From Cichorium intybus (Eukaryota; Streptophyta; Magnoliopsida; Asterales; Asteraceae): 64,000 nucleotides of DNA. Where the stretch lies: assembly GCA_023525715.1 (NCBI GenBank), contig CM042012.1, forward strand, positions 37,002,189 through 37,066,188, read 5' to 3'. The notes beneath the pieces are model-generated. The model did not search any database and was not told the DNA's origin. It saw nothing but the letters and a program-made list of their open reading frames with translations. Of this stretch, positions 14,629 to 26,819 are shown in pieces (position 1 is the first letter of the stretch; each line of letters starts with the position of its first letter). Both the position numbers and the translations under genes were made by a program.

Positions 14629-17298
14629 TGTGACATCCGCCTAAAATGGATTCGGGTCAACCCAACCCAATTGGAAATTTAATAAACCCTACTCGAGATT
14701 TCTTGATGCTAATAAAATCAAAACCCTTACACTATGATATAAATTGACGTTAATAGCAATATAGCATAGTATAACGTTATAACTATAATCAAATTAAATT
14801 ATGATACCATATTAAAATCAAATCAAAGTATGATGCTCTAATTAAATTAAAAGAATCAAACTTGAATGCTATAATTAAACTTCAAATCAAAGTAGATTGT
14901 TATAATCAAATAATAACCTATTTTTTTTATAAAACTCTATTTTTATAAACACTACATTAAATTTTATTAAACTTTTAAGATGCTTGTGTTAGTGGGGAAT
15001 TATGAAGACCACCAAAAGTAAAAGGTTATTCCCATTGTCTCCTACTCACACCTCCCATCATCTTTCCTTTCATTTTTCTCCCAACACATTATTCTCATCA
15101 CCACTCAAACCATATCTATTCTTTCTCTCACTCTCAATCTCGAAATTCCTCCTAGAAATCTTCATATTTCAGCCAAGAACATTCCAATATACTCAAATCT
15201 TCATCCCTCTTGAAACATTCATCAAGGTATGTTGTTAAAAGTCTCAAATTCATGAATGAAACAAATTAAATCCACCAAAATATCTAAAACTCATTTTATG
15301 CATAAACCTGATTTTTCTCAGACTCTCATCAATAAAATAAGAAGTTCTGGAAATTTTCAGAAAATAACTTATTTTTATTGAATTACTATAATTATTGCAA
15401 TAAAATAGGGCAATAATTCACCTAAAATACTTTTTACAGTCAATAAATTCTGGAAACATTCTGGAATGACCCTTATATTGAGTAAAGTGGATTTATTAAG
15501 TTTCATGCATTTATATTACGGTTTGACGCTTATTTTGTATTTTATTTTGTTGTAGATAAATAAATAGCAAAATATAGTTATGTATGTCAAAAACTAGATT
15601 TTATATTTTTCGCACCTTATTAATATTATAAAGACTCCCGGAAAAAATTTACAGATTTGTTTAAGAATGTTTGCTTATTTTTCCCTATTTAATGATAGTT
15701 TAATGATTTAAATTGATACTAAATAGCTACACATGTCCAAAAATTACAAAACCTTATCCGAATATCTTATATAACATGGTAATCATAAATAAAAAGTTTA
15801 ATGAATTTTCCTTAATTTTTACTATTATTTATGATTTTATTGCTTAATTAATAATGAAAAACATAAGAAATACTTCCCATAGTCACAAATATCCAAAACA
15901 TTTACAGTAGGCGTAATATAATGTTAGAAAACTATGCTTAAATTTCCAGAATTTTTAGGGATCATTTATTATTTTTACTGAATTTTGATGTTGTTTAATC
16001 AATAAAATAATAAATAAATACTAAACCAGTTCAGAAAAACATGAAAATTTTACAGTACTTACTATTATGTGAAATAATGATTTCCTAATAATTTCAGAAG
16101 TTGTCAATACTTTTTACTCTTTAAAACTAATTTCCTAATTACTTAAGCATGTAAAAAGGCATTTTTAATGATTATTTCATATAAATAATTGTTAAAATCT
16201 CTAAATACTTATAATTGGACAAGTTATTATTTTAATAAGAAATTATTAAAATCTTGACTAAATTGAAAATATAAATTAATTATGCAAAGTAATTAATTCA
16301 ATTTAAAATTCATTTAACAAATGAATACCTTAATATTCAAATCAAAATGAATTATTGTTAATTCATCTAATATAAAAATAGGTGTCTAATTATTTTTATT
16401 AATACTATATTCCCGTTTATCGAATCCTAAGCCAAAACTATTAATTATATTAGGTTCTACGACATTTTGACTCGAGCCGTCTATCGTACAACACGTGCAT
16501 TCCTTATTAGACTAATGTGAGTTATCTACCCCATATTTTATAATTTTCAATACTTTTGGGGTGTATCATGTGGTTTTAATATGTTCCAACTTCATTTTAT
16601 TATTTTAACACAATTGAGACATTGTTGAGACATTTATACATGAATCATTATTTGTATAATTATTGTTTGTTTACGCTACATGTACTTGTAGTGCATTACC
16701 ATTTTTAGTGTAATCTCCATGACTATGCCCGTATTCTTGAGGTATGTTATGGACAATAATAGCGCTATTGGGTTGACCACCCCGCCTTGGTACGCTAAGG
16801 TGATTGATCGCACGTGGTTGTGTGTGTATGATGATTAGATGCTCCATCCTATATATATACATATATATATGTATATATAAGGTGAGGACTTATTATTGTT
16901 GTTATCATTTTTTAATCAATTTTTGATTTATAAACTGTTATCTCGATAACATTTGCTTGCCAACTTCAAAAGAAAACAAATTTCAAATTATTCAAACTCA
17001 CGATTTTCTTTAATAAAACTAGATTACTCACCAACTCTCGTAGTTGACCTGTTTTTACCCATGATGCAGATTTGAAGAATAAAGTTGATGAAAAGTAGGG
17101 TGTACCTTAGAAACCCACAAGACTATTTAAATTTGATGTAATAAATGTTGTTGTATTTGGATTTGTATTTGTATGTTGTGGATCTTGTTTGCATACTTAG
17201 TACTTAATTGAATCTAATCATATTATAACATAGTTGTCATGAGACTTTGAACAATATATCACGCCTTGTTCGATTCCGCCAAGGATCGGGGTGTGACA
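14629..17298 (+). mobile_element. Solo LTR, probable Ty3/gypsy, TSD AGAGG
   Basis: It begins TGTGACATCCGCC and ends ATCGGGGTGTGACA, with perfect 5-bp duplications AGAGG at 14624-14628 and 17299-17303. Length is 2670 bp. It is AT-rich and non-coding. A CT-rich leader-like stretch (15040-15230) ending in a splice-donor-like aag/gtatgttg favours plus orientation, though orientation is uncertain. It is a different family from the LTRs at 3816 and 17807. Confidence 0.8.
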
Positions 17299-17316
17299 AG
17301 AGGGATGAGAGCAATG

Positions 17317-17806
17317 TGAAGGGTTTTATAGCAAACAATGAACTATAAATTTCCTAAGTTCACATACAACCCTAAGAAAGATCTATGTTTTTCTTATAAT
17401 GAAGATATAAACTAAAAACCTAAGGCCAACATTTATTTCTAAAAATCAAATAAGAAATTAACCAACCTTTTGATCTTGTTCTTGAAGCTAGCAGAAAAGA
17501 GATCCTGCCTCAAATGAAGTCACACCCAAGCAATGGAGAAGAGAGTCCAGCAGAGTAATCTTAGAGTGAAAATGGCGCCGGAATTAGGGTACCAGGGGGT
17601 TCCTTTTATAGCCTCCTAGGGTTACACCTGAAACCCTAAGGAGCCTCCAAAGTGGGCAAGCCTGTTGACCACTTAGACCAGATCCCCAAACCCTAATTAG
17701 GGTTTTCGCCAACCCTAGAGAAACCTCCAGGGTGGCGCCACTTTTTGGCCCCTGGACTTCTCTTTGCCAGTTATTCAACTATTGAATAAATACAAACCAG
17801 TCCCTG
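17317..17806 (-). repeat. 3' LTR of Copia-type element 2, outer part
   Basis: This is 490 bp of the LTR, cut at the CCCTG target by the solo LTR; the remainder is 21557-21835. It includes the minus-strand TATA box CTATAAAAGG at about 17601-17612. The 64-codon frame at 17584-17778 is only LTR sequence and recurs in the other LTR. Confidence 0.9.
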
Positions 17807-19133
17807 TGTAACGACCCAAAAGTATGTCCAAATGGAAAGTAAGAAGTAAAGGAATAATTAATAAGTAATTATTCATAGTTTGAGCAAAAGGGTATTTTGG
17901 TAATTTCCAATTACGATTATAAAATGAAAAGAATTATATTTTCATTAAGGATGAAGTGTATGAACTATATTGGAGTTATAAGTATGAAGTGTGAATAATG
18001 AAAAGATAAAAGTGAGTGAAAAATGCAAAATGGCCAAAAAGGGCATTTTCGTCATTTTAAAATATCTAACCTCATGATGAGATTTTTATGTGTTAGAATG
18101 TTCTTAATGTGTAAAATAAGTCTAAAAGTGGGACAAAACTCTAAGACTTAAAAGTTTCAAGAAATAAAGAGAGTTTCGTGTATAAAGTGAAAAATAGTAA
18201 AGTTAAGGGATCAAATGGTCATTATTTCAAAGTATGGAAGTATAAAAGCAGTAAATCTCCCATTTTTCCTTCATAAGTCACGTAAATAACTTCTGAGGAA
18301 GGAAACTCAGCCAAACTCTCGAATATCCTGGAGAAATTGAAGCAAGACTTGAAGAAGCAAGCTTGGAATCGTGATTTCCAAGCATCCTAAGGTAAGATTT
18401 CATCATCTCTAGCTAGAAATTTCGTTTAGGGTTTCATGGTCGAATTTCATATGTTGGAGGAGGAGTAACTCCTGTGATTCCAAGTAATTAGATTATGTTT
18501 CTAGTCACCTTATGATCACTATCCAACATATGGATGGTTCAGAATCATGGTTTGATGAAATTGATTCATATGAACCCTAGATATTGGAGGTTTTAGATCA
18601 TGGTGTTAAATTGATGAAATTAAGTAGTTATAATTATGTTTATGGATGAAAGAAACCCTTAGAAGTGGTTTCCTAATGATTCCAAGCAATCAAGAAAAAG
18701 TAGGAACAAAATGATAATTGGAAGGGTGGAATGGAATTGGTGATTCCATAAATGGAACCCATAAGAATAGATAATTATGGTCATGTTTTGGTAATGAATA
18801 GAGTATGTTTTGGGTTGTAAAACTCCTAAATTAGTTTCCCCTTGATTATATAAATGTATATATAGAAGTTGGAAAGAAATGGACTCTTGTATTAGGATTG
18901 ATGTGCACATGAGCTTCCTTAGAGCTCTTGTGACATCCTATGGTCTTAACCATTAAGTCATGAACTAAATAAGTCTTAATGAGAATAAAAATATGTTCTT
19001 GACATGTTATAAGGTCAATAGAACCTATTGGTAAAGTTTGGTTAAGTTTGGGAACAAATGGAACCAAGAAATGAACTAAAACTGCAAAGAAAGAACAAAA
19101 TTCGGGGGCTGGAAAAAATGGGTCAGTAGCCTG

Positions 19134-19237
19134 ACACGACCCGTGTTAGGTTACACGACCCGTGTGGGGAACCTGGGTCTGCAATCCGAGGGTCTGAAGG
19201 TCCTACACGACCCGTGTGAGTCCCACACGACCCGTGT
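19134..19237 (+). promoter_or_regulatory. Four copies of ACACGACCCGTGT
   Basis: The 13-mer occurs at 19134, 19153, 19205 and 19225. Its arms ACACG/CGTGT are complementary around a 3-base centre. The identical 13-mer, in reverse complement, forms a cluster of eight full or near copies in the otherwise different LTRs at 53154-53370 and 58432-58648. I see no clear TATA box just downstream here. Confidence 0.6.
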
Positions 19238-20265
19238 GACCTGAATTCTTGAAATTCACTCCCGTTATTGCCCTATTTGTGTAGTTTGATCCCCGAACTT
19301 CTAGTATAAGCATAATAATGTGTGAGAACATGAAAATAAGTATATTAGGACATAGGTTAAGTGGTCTTTATATGTATTGTTAAGACCTATCATGTATTAA
19401 TAAGAATGTTAATGAACTCCTTAGGTAATTAAGGAGTAAAATTCATGGAATGGAAGGGACAAGGAAACGGAGTAACCCTAGTTAGACTTCTCTAACTAGC
19501 CAAGGTGAGTACATGTAGTTTTTATCTACTTTGAGATACATGGAAAATATTATGAAATATTTATGTATTTTTCTACATGAAGAAATGAATATGTGTTAAT
19601 ACTTATGTTATATTGATAAGTATTATATGGGATAATGATATGGGTGTTCTAATGAGAATACCATATTATGAATAGTATATGAATGATAAGTAAGGTATAA
19701 GTAATGATATAAGAGTTTGTATGTGGCTTGTAGCCTTAAAATACATAGAAGTAATGATGATATGATAGAAAGAGTATATGTAAAGGTAAAAGAATGATAT
19801 GAAAGGTAATAAGTTAAATGGGGATATAACTCTCCATAAATAATGAGTAATGAGATAAGGTATATGTGTTGTCATATAGCCTTAAAAGTAGTATGAATGA
19901 TATAGATGAAAAAGTAAAACATTGGGGACTCAACTCCAATCACGAAGTGAGATGCGATGAATTGTTGTAATCGGGAACTTAACTTCTCGTAGTAATAGTA
20001 TAGTGAAATAAAGTGATTATCTTGGTTGTGCAAATACATGCTAAGTAATTGGTATATAATGAAAGATATGAAATTAATGTACGCATGCAAAGAATGAATG
20101 AAAGTTGGGTGAAATGTATTGACATGGAATACAATAGTTATTAGATTAAGGTAATAAAGGTGAATTGTGTAAATAGGAAGGATAGACTATCTTATGCAAT
20201 TGAAATGTTATGAGTTACGAAAGTTGAGTCTGTTAGCTAAAGAAGAAAGTAAAAGTAATATATTA

Positions 20266-20380
20266 CGACCCAGGATCTTACCCGCGAGAAGGGGGATCAA
20301 TCAGAATCTTACCCGCTTGAAGGGGGATAAACTAGGACTTTACCCGTATGAAGGGGGGTCAGAAGACATTACTGGGATGT
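20266..20380 (+). repeat. Minisatellite, about 36-38 bp unit, three copies
   Basis: The word (t)tacccg(c/t)...gaagggggat recurs three times inside the solo LTR, directly upstream of the 51-bp array. Confidence 0.65.
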
Positions 20381-20408
20381 TATTTCCCTTTGCGAAGTAG
20401 TTGTCTTT

Positions 20409-20660
20409 AGCACGCCCTTATGGTTGGATTTGTTCTATATCATGAAGGGAGATGAAACTAGCACGCCCTTATGGTTGGATTTGTTCTATATCATGAAGGG
20501 AGATGAAACTAGCACGCCCTTATGGTTGGATTTGTTCTATATCATGAAGGGAGATGAAACTAGCACGCCCTTATGGTTAGTTGTTCTATATCATGAAGGG
20601 AGATAAAATTAGCACGCCTTTATGGATATATATGTTCTATTCCATGAAGGGATAGAAAAC
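20409..20660 (+). repeat. Minisatellite, 51-bp unit, about five copies
   Basis: agcacgccc begins at 20409, 20460, 20511 and 20562, a constant 51-bp period, and again at 20611 in a diverged unit. The first three units are almost identical. The reading frame across them is open only because 51 is divisible by three; it is not a gene. Confidence 0.85.
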
Positions 20661-21556
20661 CGAGCACACCCTCATGGATGGATTAATTCCATTCCGAGGA
20701 GGGAAAAGAATACAGAGTTGCTTGTAAATAAACATGAATAGAAAGAAATTATGATTCAGAATTAGTTTAAGTTATTTATATATATGTGATGATATTCAGC
20801 TATACGAGTTGTGTTGTAAGTGTGGGGGTACACGTAATGGCATAAAAATCCTTAAAGGGATAAATATATTGATACTAAGTATACGCATATATAGTAAAGA
20901 TATATGCATGTTTGAAGAAGTCATCTATATGACTTAATAGATCATGTATGATTTATCGGTATATATATTATATATGTAGAGGGTATGAGCATTAGTAATT
21001 AAAGAGTCATTATAAGGACTCAATAGGTAGGGGTTGTTTGTGTAGCATATGTGGTAACAGTTGTGTATTCAACCAGCAAGTAAGAAGTTAATAATGTGTG
21101 AGTTTTGGGACGACAAGAGTATGATGTATAATATATGTTCCAAGTAAAATAGATTATTAGCAAAAGTAATGTTGTGGAGTTATATTCCACAAAGCGGTAA
21201 GTAAAGGAGGGACAAATTGAGAATAAGTAAAGGTGAATGTATTAATGAAATTTCACAAGTAAACAATATTCAAATAAGTATTTGTATAAATATAATACAA
21301 ATCCAAATTCATGTAACTCACAAGACTTTATAGTCTTACGAATGTGTATTTTATGTTATGTATTCCAGGTATACAAGAATTAAAGAAGATGAAGTAAAAT
21401 GATGTAATTATATAATTGAATGTAATTGTATTCAATCAATATATTATGTGTAAGTCTTATTTCACTGCTATGGTTGGTGTTGGTATTCAGTTTGTGATTA
21501 TCCAGATTTTTATTTCATGTGATATTGTAAAAAAAAATCATTGGTGTCACACCCTG

Positions 21557-21835
21557 CACTTTTAATTAATTAATTTAATCACTGAATTAAATCCAATTAA
21601 TTATAGATTAAATCTTAATTAATTATTATAGTTTCTGATTAATATATTAACACTTAAATATATTAATAAACTATTTATTTATTTTATTGATTTATTAAAC
21701 AATTAATAAATCAACCTTTCACTCTACCGAACTCTACACTAATCCTCCAGCTATGAGGGCAACCCAAATGGACTTTGCTTCAATTAACAAGATAAATATA
21801 AATATAAAGTCATGGCTTAGACACCTAATCCAATA
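21557..21835 (-). repeat. 3' LTR of Copia-type element 2, inner part
   Basis: This continues the LTR from 17806 after the nested solo LTR. It ends caata/gtctcccact, the terminus mutated from CAACA, next to the minus-strand purine tract. Confidence 0.88.
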
Positions 21836-22909
21836 GTCTCCCACTTAGATAAGTCTATGACTTTAATTTATCTTCTGATTAATAAACAACCTGCAGCTTC
21901 CAAGAAACTGCTTCCGAACTTTGACCCAGTCAGTTATATCCATAGATAAGTGATCATAGGATCCTTCGTCCAACAAGATATTTTCAGACACGAGATATGG
22001 ATTGAGATCAATCTCTGTCCGATACTCTGTTTCTTGATTTCCGATTCTGCTTATGACTTTAGAACTTCTAATTGAACACATCAATTTAGTCCAGGCTGGC
22101 CAGCACATTAGTCAACTTCAAAATCATCGAGAGGCCAACAGATATATGTTTCCCATCAGGGTGAAGGAACGAATAAGCTTTGACTCATATGCTTGTGTCT
22201 TTTACTTGTCAAATCGTACATAACAATGCGTTTTATAACATCGAGTTACCGATGCATTTACGCATTATCAATGCACAACCGACTCGTAAATTTCAACTCA
22301 TATGTCTCCGCTTCAAGATCATAAGATATTATCGTCTCAACTTTGCTCGTGATGTAATCCATGAAGCAATCTATTGAGCGCGGGTTTATCCAATACTCAA
22401 ATCTCTATTTCTAAGTACTCGTGAACGTTGTAGCAGTCTTACTGCAATGTCTAACTCCTTAGACAATCTACAAACCAATTCACGACAGTCTTCGTTCATA
22501 ATTACACCCTAAAAAGTATGAGCGACTGTGGACCTTTGAATAATTAAATTATTCGGGAAGTGAAACATGCAAAAATGAAACTTAAAATCTGACTGATAGC
22601 TGCTCTTGCTAATTACCAAGTCTCCACGAGGTAATCACCAAGTCGGATTCTTCATAAAACTATTATCGGTTTCTGGATTCCTTTTTAAACTTTTTTAATT
22701 CATGTTATGTATCGATGTCTATATGACTTTTCACTCTTTCTATGTATCCAAATGTCATACATTGATACATTTTATCCAATCGGACATTCTTCCGATGATA
22801 TCTCTATTTAGTCATATACTGTCATGCTCACTTACATCTCCATTCTTGTGTACTGTGACTTTCCATGGTTCTTGGGATCTTTAGTCCACATGACTGCACC
22901 CAAAGACTA

Positions 22910-22968
22910 TTTCGAGATGTTACGATGTGCCGGTGACCCACACGCGCTCCATCGGAATACCAACGAAA
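22910..22968 (-). ncRNA. Covarying hairpin H5
   Basis: Window-strand arms: outer TTTCG (22910-22914) with CGAAA (22964-22968); inner CGATG (22923-22927) with CATCG (22950-22954). The sister H1 has TGATG/CATCA, a compensatory pair change. The loop core is gccggtgacccacacgcgct. Confidence 0.6.
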
Positions 22969-23871
22969 CTCTTTAACCATTAAGTCCTTTTACTTCTTTG
23001 AAACTCTTTTCAAATAATTATTAACATTTACATCATTTTCCAATGATTTCTCACGTATGTACAGAATCCATTAAGTATTCCCAGCCAGGTCATATCCCGA
23101 ATCTGACTCACTATGCTCTAAGCGTTAAGTCATCAGGACATCTTCATGACACTTTTGATCGATCCAAGAAGCTCGTGGAATTCGATCTAATCTTATTCCA
23201 AACCCTTTTGCAATCTTAGGATTACTTACAATCCTTGTGTCATGATTTTCAATAACTATTTCCTTTCGGAGACTCTTTCTCATGCATCTTGAATCTTTCC
23301 AAGATTATGCTTACTATGGCTAGGTCTATACTGATGATAACATCTATCTGATAGATGTTCATGGATTATGTCAGTATGTTGCACCTTCTTTATATCTCTC
23401 ATGCCAAATCATCACACTTTGTGATGATAGAAAACTCCTTTCCTGGGCAATGCATCTTGAATCTCATCAAGATCATCTTGGCAGAGTTTCGATCTATCTT
23501 ATAGACGTTTATAACCACCTGAGTATGCCGTATTTCTATTAAGTCTTTCATAGCGATCCGTCTCTTAACACCAAGTCATTACACTTTGTAATGAAAAGAG
23601 ACGTTTCCTAAAAACAGTATGTAACCCACATATGGGGATAGTAGATAACAACGATACTCCCACTGGCTTTGACACGGTTATGGACTATTCACAAAATCCA
23701 GAACTTTTGGCACTTTTTGAGAATCCAAACCTTTCTAACATCTTAATGGGAATCTTTCAGCCCTCTCTCAAAATCCAATCCTTTGGCATTTTTTGAGAAT
23801 CTGAATATCTTTTTCTTGCGAGATACCCGTGGGGAATCTCGGGCCCATGTACCTTTGTACTGGAACACTCT

Positions 23872-23928
23872 TTGTGAGTCCCTATTAGTGTGCCGGTGAT
23901 CCACACGCGCTCCACTAACGACTTACAA
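23872..23928 (-). ncRNA. Covarying hairpin H6
   Basis: Window-strand arms: outer TTGTGAGT (23872-23879) with ACTTACAA (23921-23928), one G-U type pair; inner TTAGTG (23885-23890) with CACTAA (23913-23918). The loop core is gccggtgatccacacgcgct. Confidence 0.55.
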
Positions 23929-25069
23929 TGTGCCATGCAGAATCCTTTTGGATTTCATCTTCTATTGAGATTGCTTCTCTCGAAGTCAATTACTTGACTC
24001 TGAGTAATGTCTCACTCAACCAGATGTTCTGAAGGTACGTTTCTGTCCATGTTGCTTTCCTTTGATGATTCAATTACTCCCACTGGTTTTTAGACCAGGT
24101 GTAAAATCAATCAAACTGTCACATAAACTGTATCTCGTCATAAGGTTCTCTTAATTGGCAGCAACCGGGCACACAAATGCTTCCAAGTAGTCGGATTGTA
24201 AATCTGTACCAACTATAGTACCACCAATCGATATGTCACCCCGATCATAACTACTTATGAGGGTGATCAGTACTACTGGTCAAGAGAAGATTATGTCAGT
24301 GTTGAAACAGAAATCTGATTTCTACTTTAAGCCTAGTGATGACTAAAGGTTCTTTCACTTGGCTAATCATGAACTCATTCAGGACTGTCCCAACTCCCAC
24401 TGTTTCCTTAGAACATGAGTTCTTTCTAAAAGAGCTCTTTCCTTTTCAGGTACAGCGGGATAGCCAGTGAAACGACAATGCTGATCGGGTTCAGGCTAGT
24501 CATGAGGTTCGGATGAACGCTACATGACCCTGGACTTTCAATGTACAAGTGGGACAATCCCAGCTTTACATTTCAGACAGTGTCTGCAAAACCTACTTAG
24601 TCTAAGATGCGGTCGGAATATGGTTTATATGGTCTGACTGGTTTAGTGTTTAATTTACCGGAAACTTATTGACAATGTATCTCATACATTGAGGTTCGAA
24701 CTGTTCCGACCAATGCTTAATCATCTTCCCTAAGACACATTATAACCGTTAATGTTCTTGGAAGAGAATGAACTGTAAAACATTTTCCCGGTTTATATTG
24801 TCACTCGGGTTCTGTGGATCTTGTACTTCCTTTGAAGTCCTTGAACTGTTCAAGGTTTCAATTCAATTGCTTATTCTGATAAGCGTAGCCATATTCGTCA
24901 TACCAAATGACGAATATCGTGAAGTACAAACAATTGTGTTCTATTTGAAGATTCGAGCAATACACAGTAACTGATGTGTTCGTTGCTCCTAATCTTGATG
25001 TCTTTTACATCTCTATGTAAATTTTATGACTTTGTTAATCCTGGTCAAGATTTGCAACCTTCAGTTGAC

Positions 25070-25320
25070 TTCAAGTTAACCGATTCCAAAATCCTATCCT
25101 CTGGATCTTTGGGTGATTCATTTCTTGCCATTTGTGCTTTATAAAGAACTTAATCATCATCTGACTCTGAGTCAAATGATTCCAAAGTCCTGTCCAACTG
25201 GATCTTTGGTTGATTCATTTCTTGACACATTAAGAACTCGATTCATCATGAGACTCTAAGTCAAATGATTCCAAAGTCCTGCCTAACTGGACCTTTGGTT
25301 GAATTGATTCTTATAACATT
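25070..25320 (-). repeat. Three tandem units of about 90 bp
   Basis: The block with gactc(t)(a/g)agtcaaatgattcc and ggatctttggttga occurs three times. The equivalent place in element 1 (11130-11310) has two. The last two units here are closest to each other, as expected if one was added recently. Confidence 0.65.
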
Positions 25321-25674
25321 AACAATCATAAAGGACACAATTCCTGAATCCAAACGCTTTGGATTAATATTCAAGTTATTACTATTCATGCATTCAACAC
25401 ATTCATACAACATTTCAAGGATAATTTCAAACAACATGTGTTAAAAGAAAATTGATAATTTTATTAAAACATAATCCTTGAACAATGTAATATATGATAG
25501 ACAATGTCGAAACACATCTAAAGGCTAATAACAATATTTTAATATCTATCTAAACTTCAAAACTGCATGAGCCGGAAATCCAATCCAAATGTGCTCCTAT
25601 GCGCCAAAGTCCCGTACCTTACTGATTCCCTGCGTACAAACCAAAATGTGACTATCACATTATGCATCAAGGAA

Positions 25675-26514
25675 TTATGGAACAGGAGTTTTGAGGTTTT
25701 TAGATATACCTGAGCTTTCAAAAGTTTTTGACCTTGGAGCGTCTTCCAATCTTTCCGCGACTGTATCCGATTCTGTGGATTCCCAGTTTAAGACATGTCC
25801 ATACGATCTGGATCGTTTCTTGCTGCGTCTTTTCACTGGACTTAATCCAGAAGTAGCTGAACAATTGGAGCTATGCCTATCCAAGAGTGACTCATATAAA
25901 GTCAATAGTGGACGCATTTCCATAAGAGTCCTTTTCTGGTCTTCCTTTCTGTACGTCTGAATGAACAGATCGTACTTACTAGTCAACGAAGCGAGTAGGA
26001 TGTTTACACTCATCTCCTGACTCATGGAATAACCAAGTTTGTACAATTCGCCTATGTAAGCTTCAATCTGAAGAACATGCGAATCGATGCTACTTCCTTC
26101 TCTTAGCTTGCACTCTGCAAGTCTTTTGAAGATCCTAGCTCGTTCCCCTTCAATTGGTTTTTGGAACTTTTCCTCAACCAACTGCATTAACTCATATGGC
26201 CCTAAGGATTCAAAATCCTTGCAGAATTCGGGGTCAATGGTCAATAGCATGAGGTCACGAATTTCTTCGGATTCATCAACTAAGAAGTTACGCTCATCAT
26301 AAGAACTCTTTATGATGACTTGTTCCGGTGGAACCGAGATCGGATACTCGGTGAGATGAAGCTTGCCAGCAATGACGAGAACCAGTCTCCAATTGTGAAG
26401 CCATTCCTTACAGTTAAGGCCAGTCAGCCTTTCCATATTTGGTAGGTGCTTTCTGATGCTCTCAGAAATGGGTGAGGAAGGAGAGGGATGAGAATAGACA
26501 CTTGATTCAGACAT
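25675..26514 (-). CDS. Gag-like protein of non-autonomous Copia-type element
   Basis: This is an intact frame of 279 residues, with its start codon at the complement of 26512-26514 just downstream of the H7/H8 leader. After a Ser/Pro-rich N-terminus it shows the Copia gag (UBN2-like) pattern: LTGLNCKEWLHNWRLVL near residues 31-47, LTIDPEFCKDFESLG near 91-105, LMQLVEEKF, then ARIFKRLAECKLREGSSIDSH and LYKLGYSMSQEMSVNILLASL. It ends with a basic KRRSKKRSRS stretch. No CCHC zinc knuckle and no protease follow, so the protein stops where an autonomous element would continue into pol. It would package RNA but depend on partner-encoded enzymes. It is homologous to the broken gag at 11690-12489. Confidence 0.85.
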   Translation of the reverse strand: MSESSVYSHPSPSSPISESIRKHLPNMERLTGLNCKEWLHNWRLVLVIAGKLHLTEYPISVPPEQVIIKSSYDERNFLVDESEEIRDLMLLTIDPEFCKDFESLGPYELMQLVEEKFQKPIEGERARIFKRLAECKLREGSSIDSHVLQIEAYIGELYKLGYSMSQEMSVNILLASLTSKYDLFIQTYRKEDQKRTLMEMRPLLTLYESLLDRHSSNCSATSGLSPVKRRSKKRSRSYGHVLNWESTESDTVAERLEDAPRSKTFESSGISKNLKTPVP

Positions 26515-26819
26515 CTACAATAAACAAAATTTATTAGTTTAATTTATCCTTTTAAATAATTACCCAATTTATTATTTATTAAGGCTAGGACCCAAAATAC
26601 CCCAACTATGATGTGAAGAGGGATGCCGTAATCACAACATAATGGTCATTAAGATAGATAATACACTTATCAGTTTCATCTTATGAAATTCCTAGATCCG
26701 TTGAGAGACATTGAACTATTCAATGGCATGTTTAGTCTCGGATGTGCCCCACTGTTTGTGACTGGGATGCCGAGGATCACAAACCGGGTGTGAATAACCA
26801 TGCAAGTTAGCTTGGTACT

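Larger units (their letters stand above)
17807..21551 (+). mobile_element. Solo LTR nested in Copia-type element 2, TSD CCCTG
   Basis: It begins TGTAACGACCC and ends GTGTCACA, 3745 bp, with CCCTG at 17802-17806 and 21552-21556. The intact sister LTR reads straight through (ccagtccctgcactttta near 28232-28250), giving the empty site. It belongs to the same broad family as the LTRs at 3816 and 60138: gtgagtacatg (about 19505), tagcc-containing repeats, and ctcacaagac...gtcttacg near the 3' end. It carries four ACACGACCCGTGT motifs (19134-19237) and two minisatellites. No coding sequence. Confidence 0.92.

Noticed and set aside
20424..20606. 60-codon frame with repeated LDLFYIMKGDETSTPLW
   Set aside because: This is a product of the 51-bp minisatellite, whose period is a multiple of three; it lies inside a solo LTR.
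25691..26302. Plus-strand frames opposite the gag
   Set aside because: Antisense shadows of the well-supported minus-strand gag.
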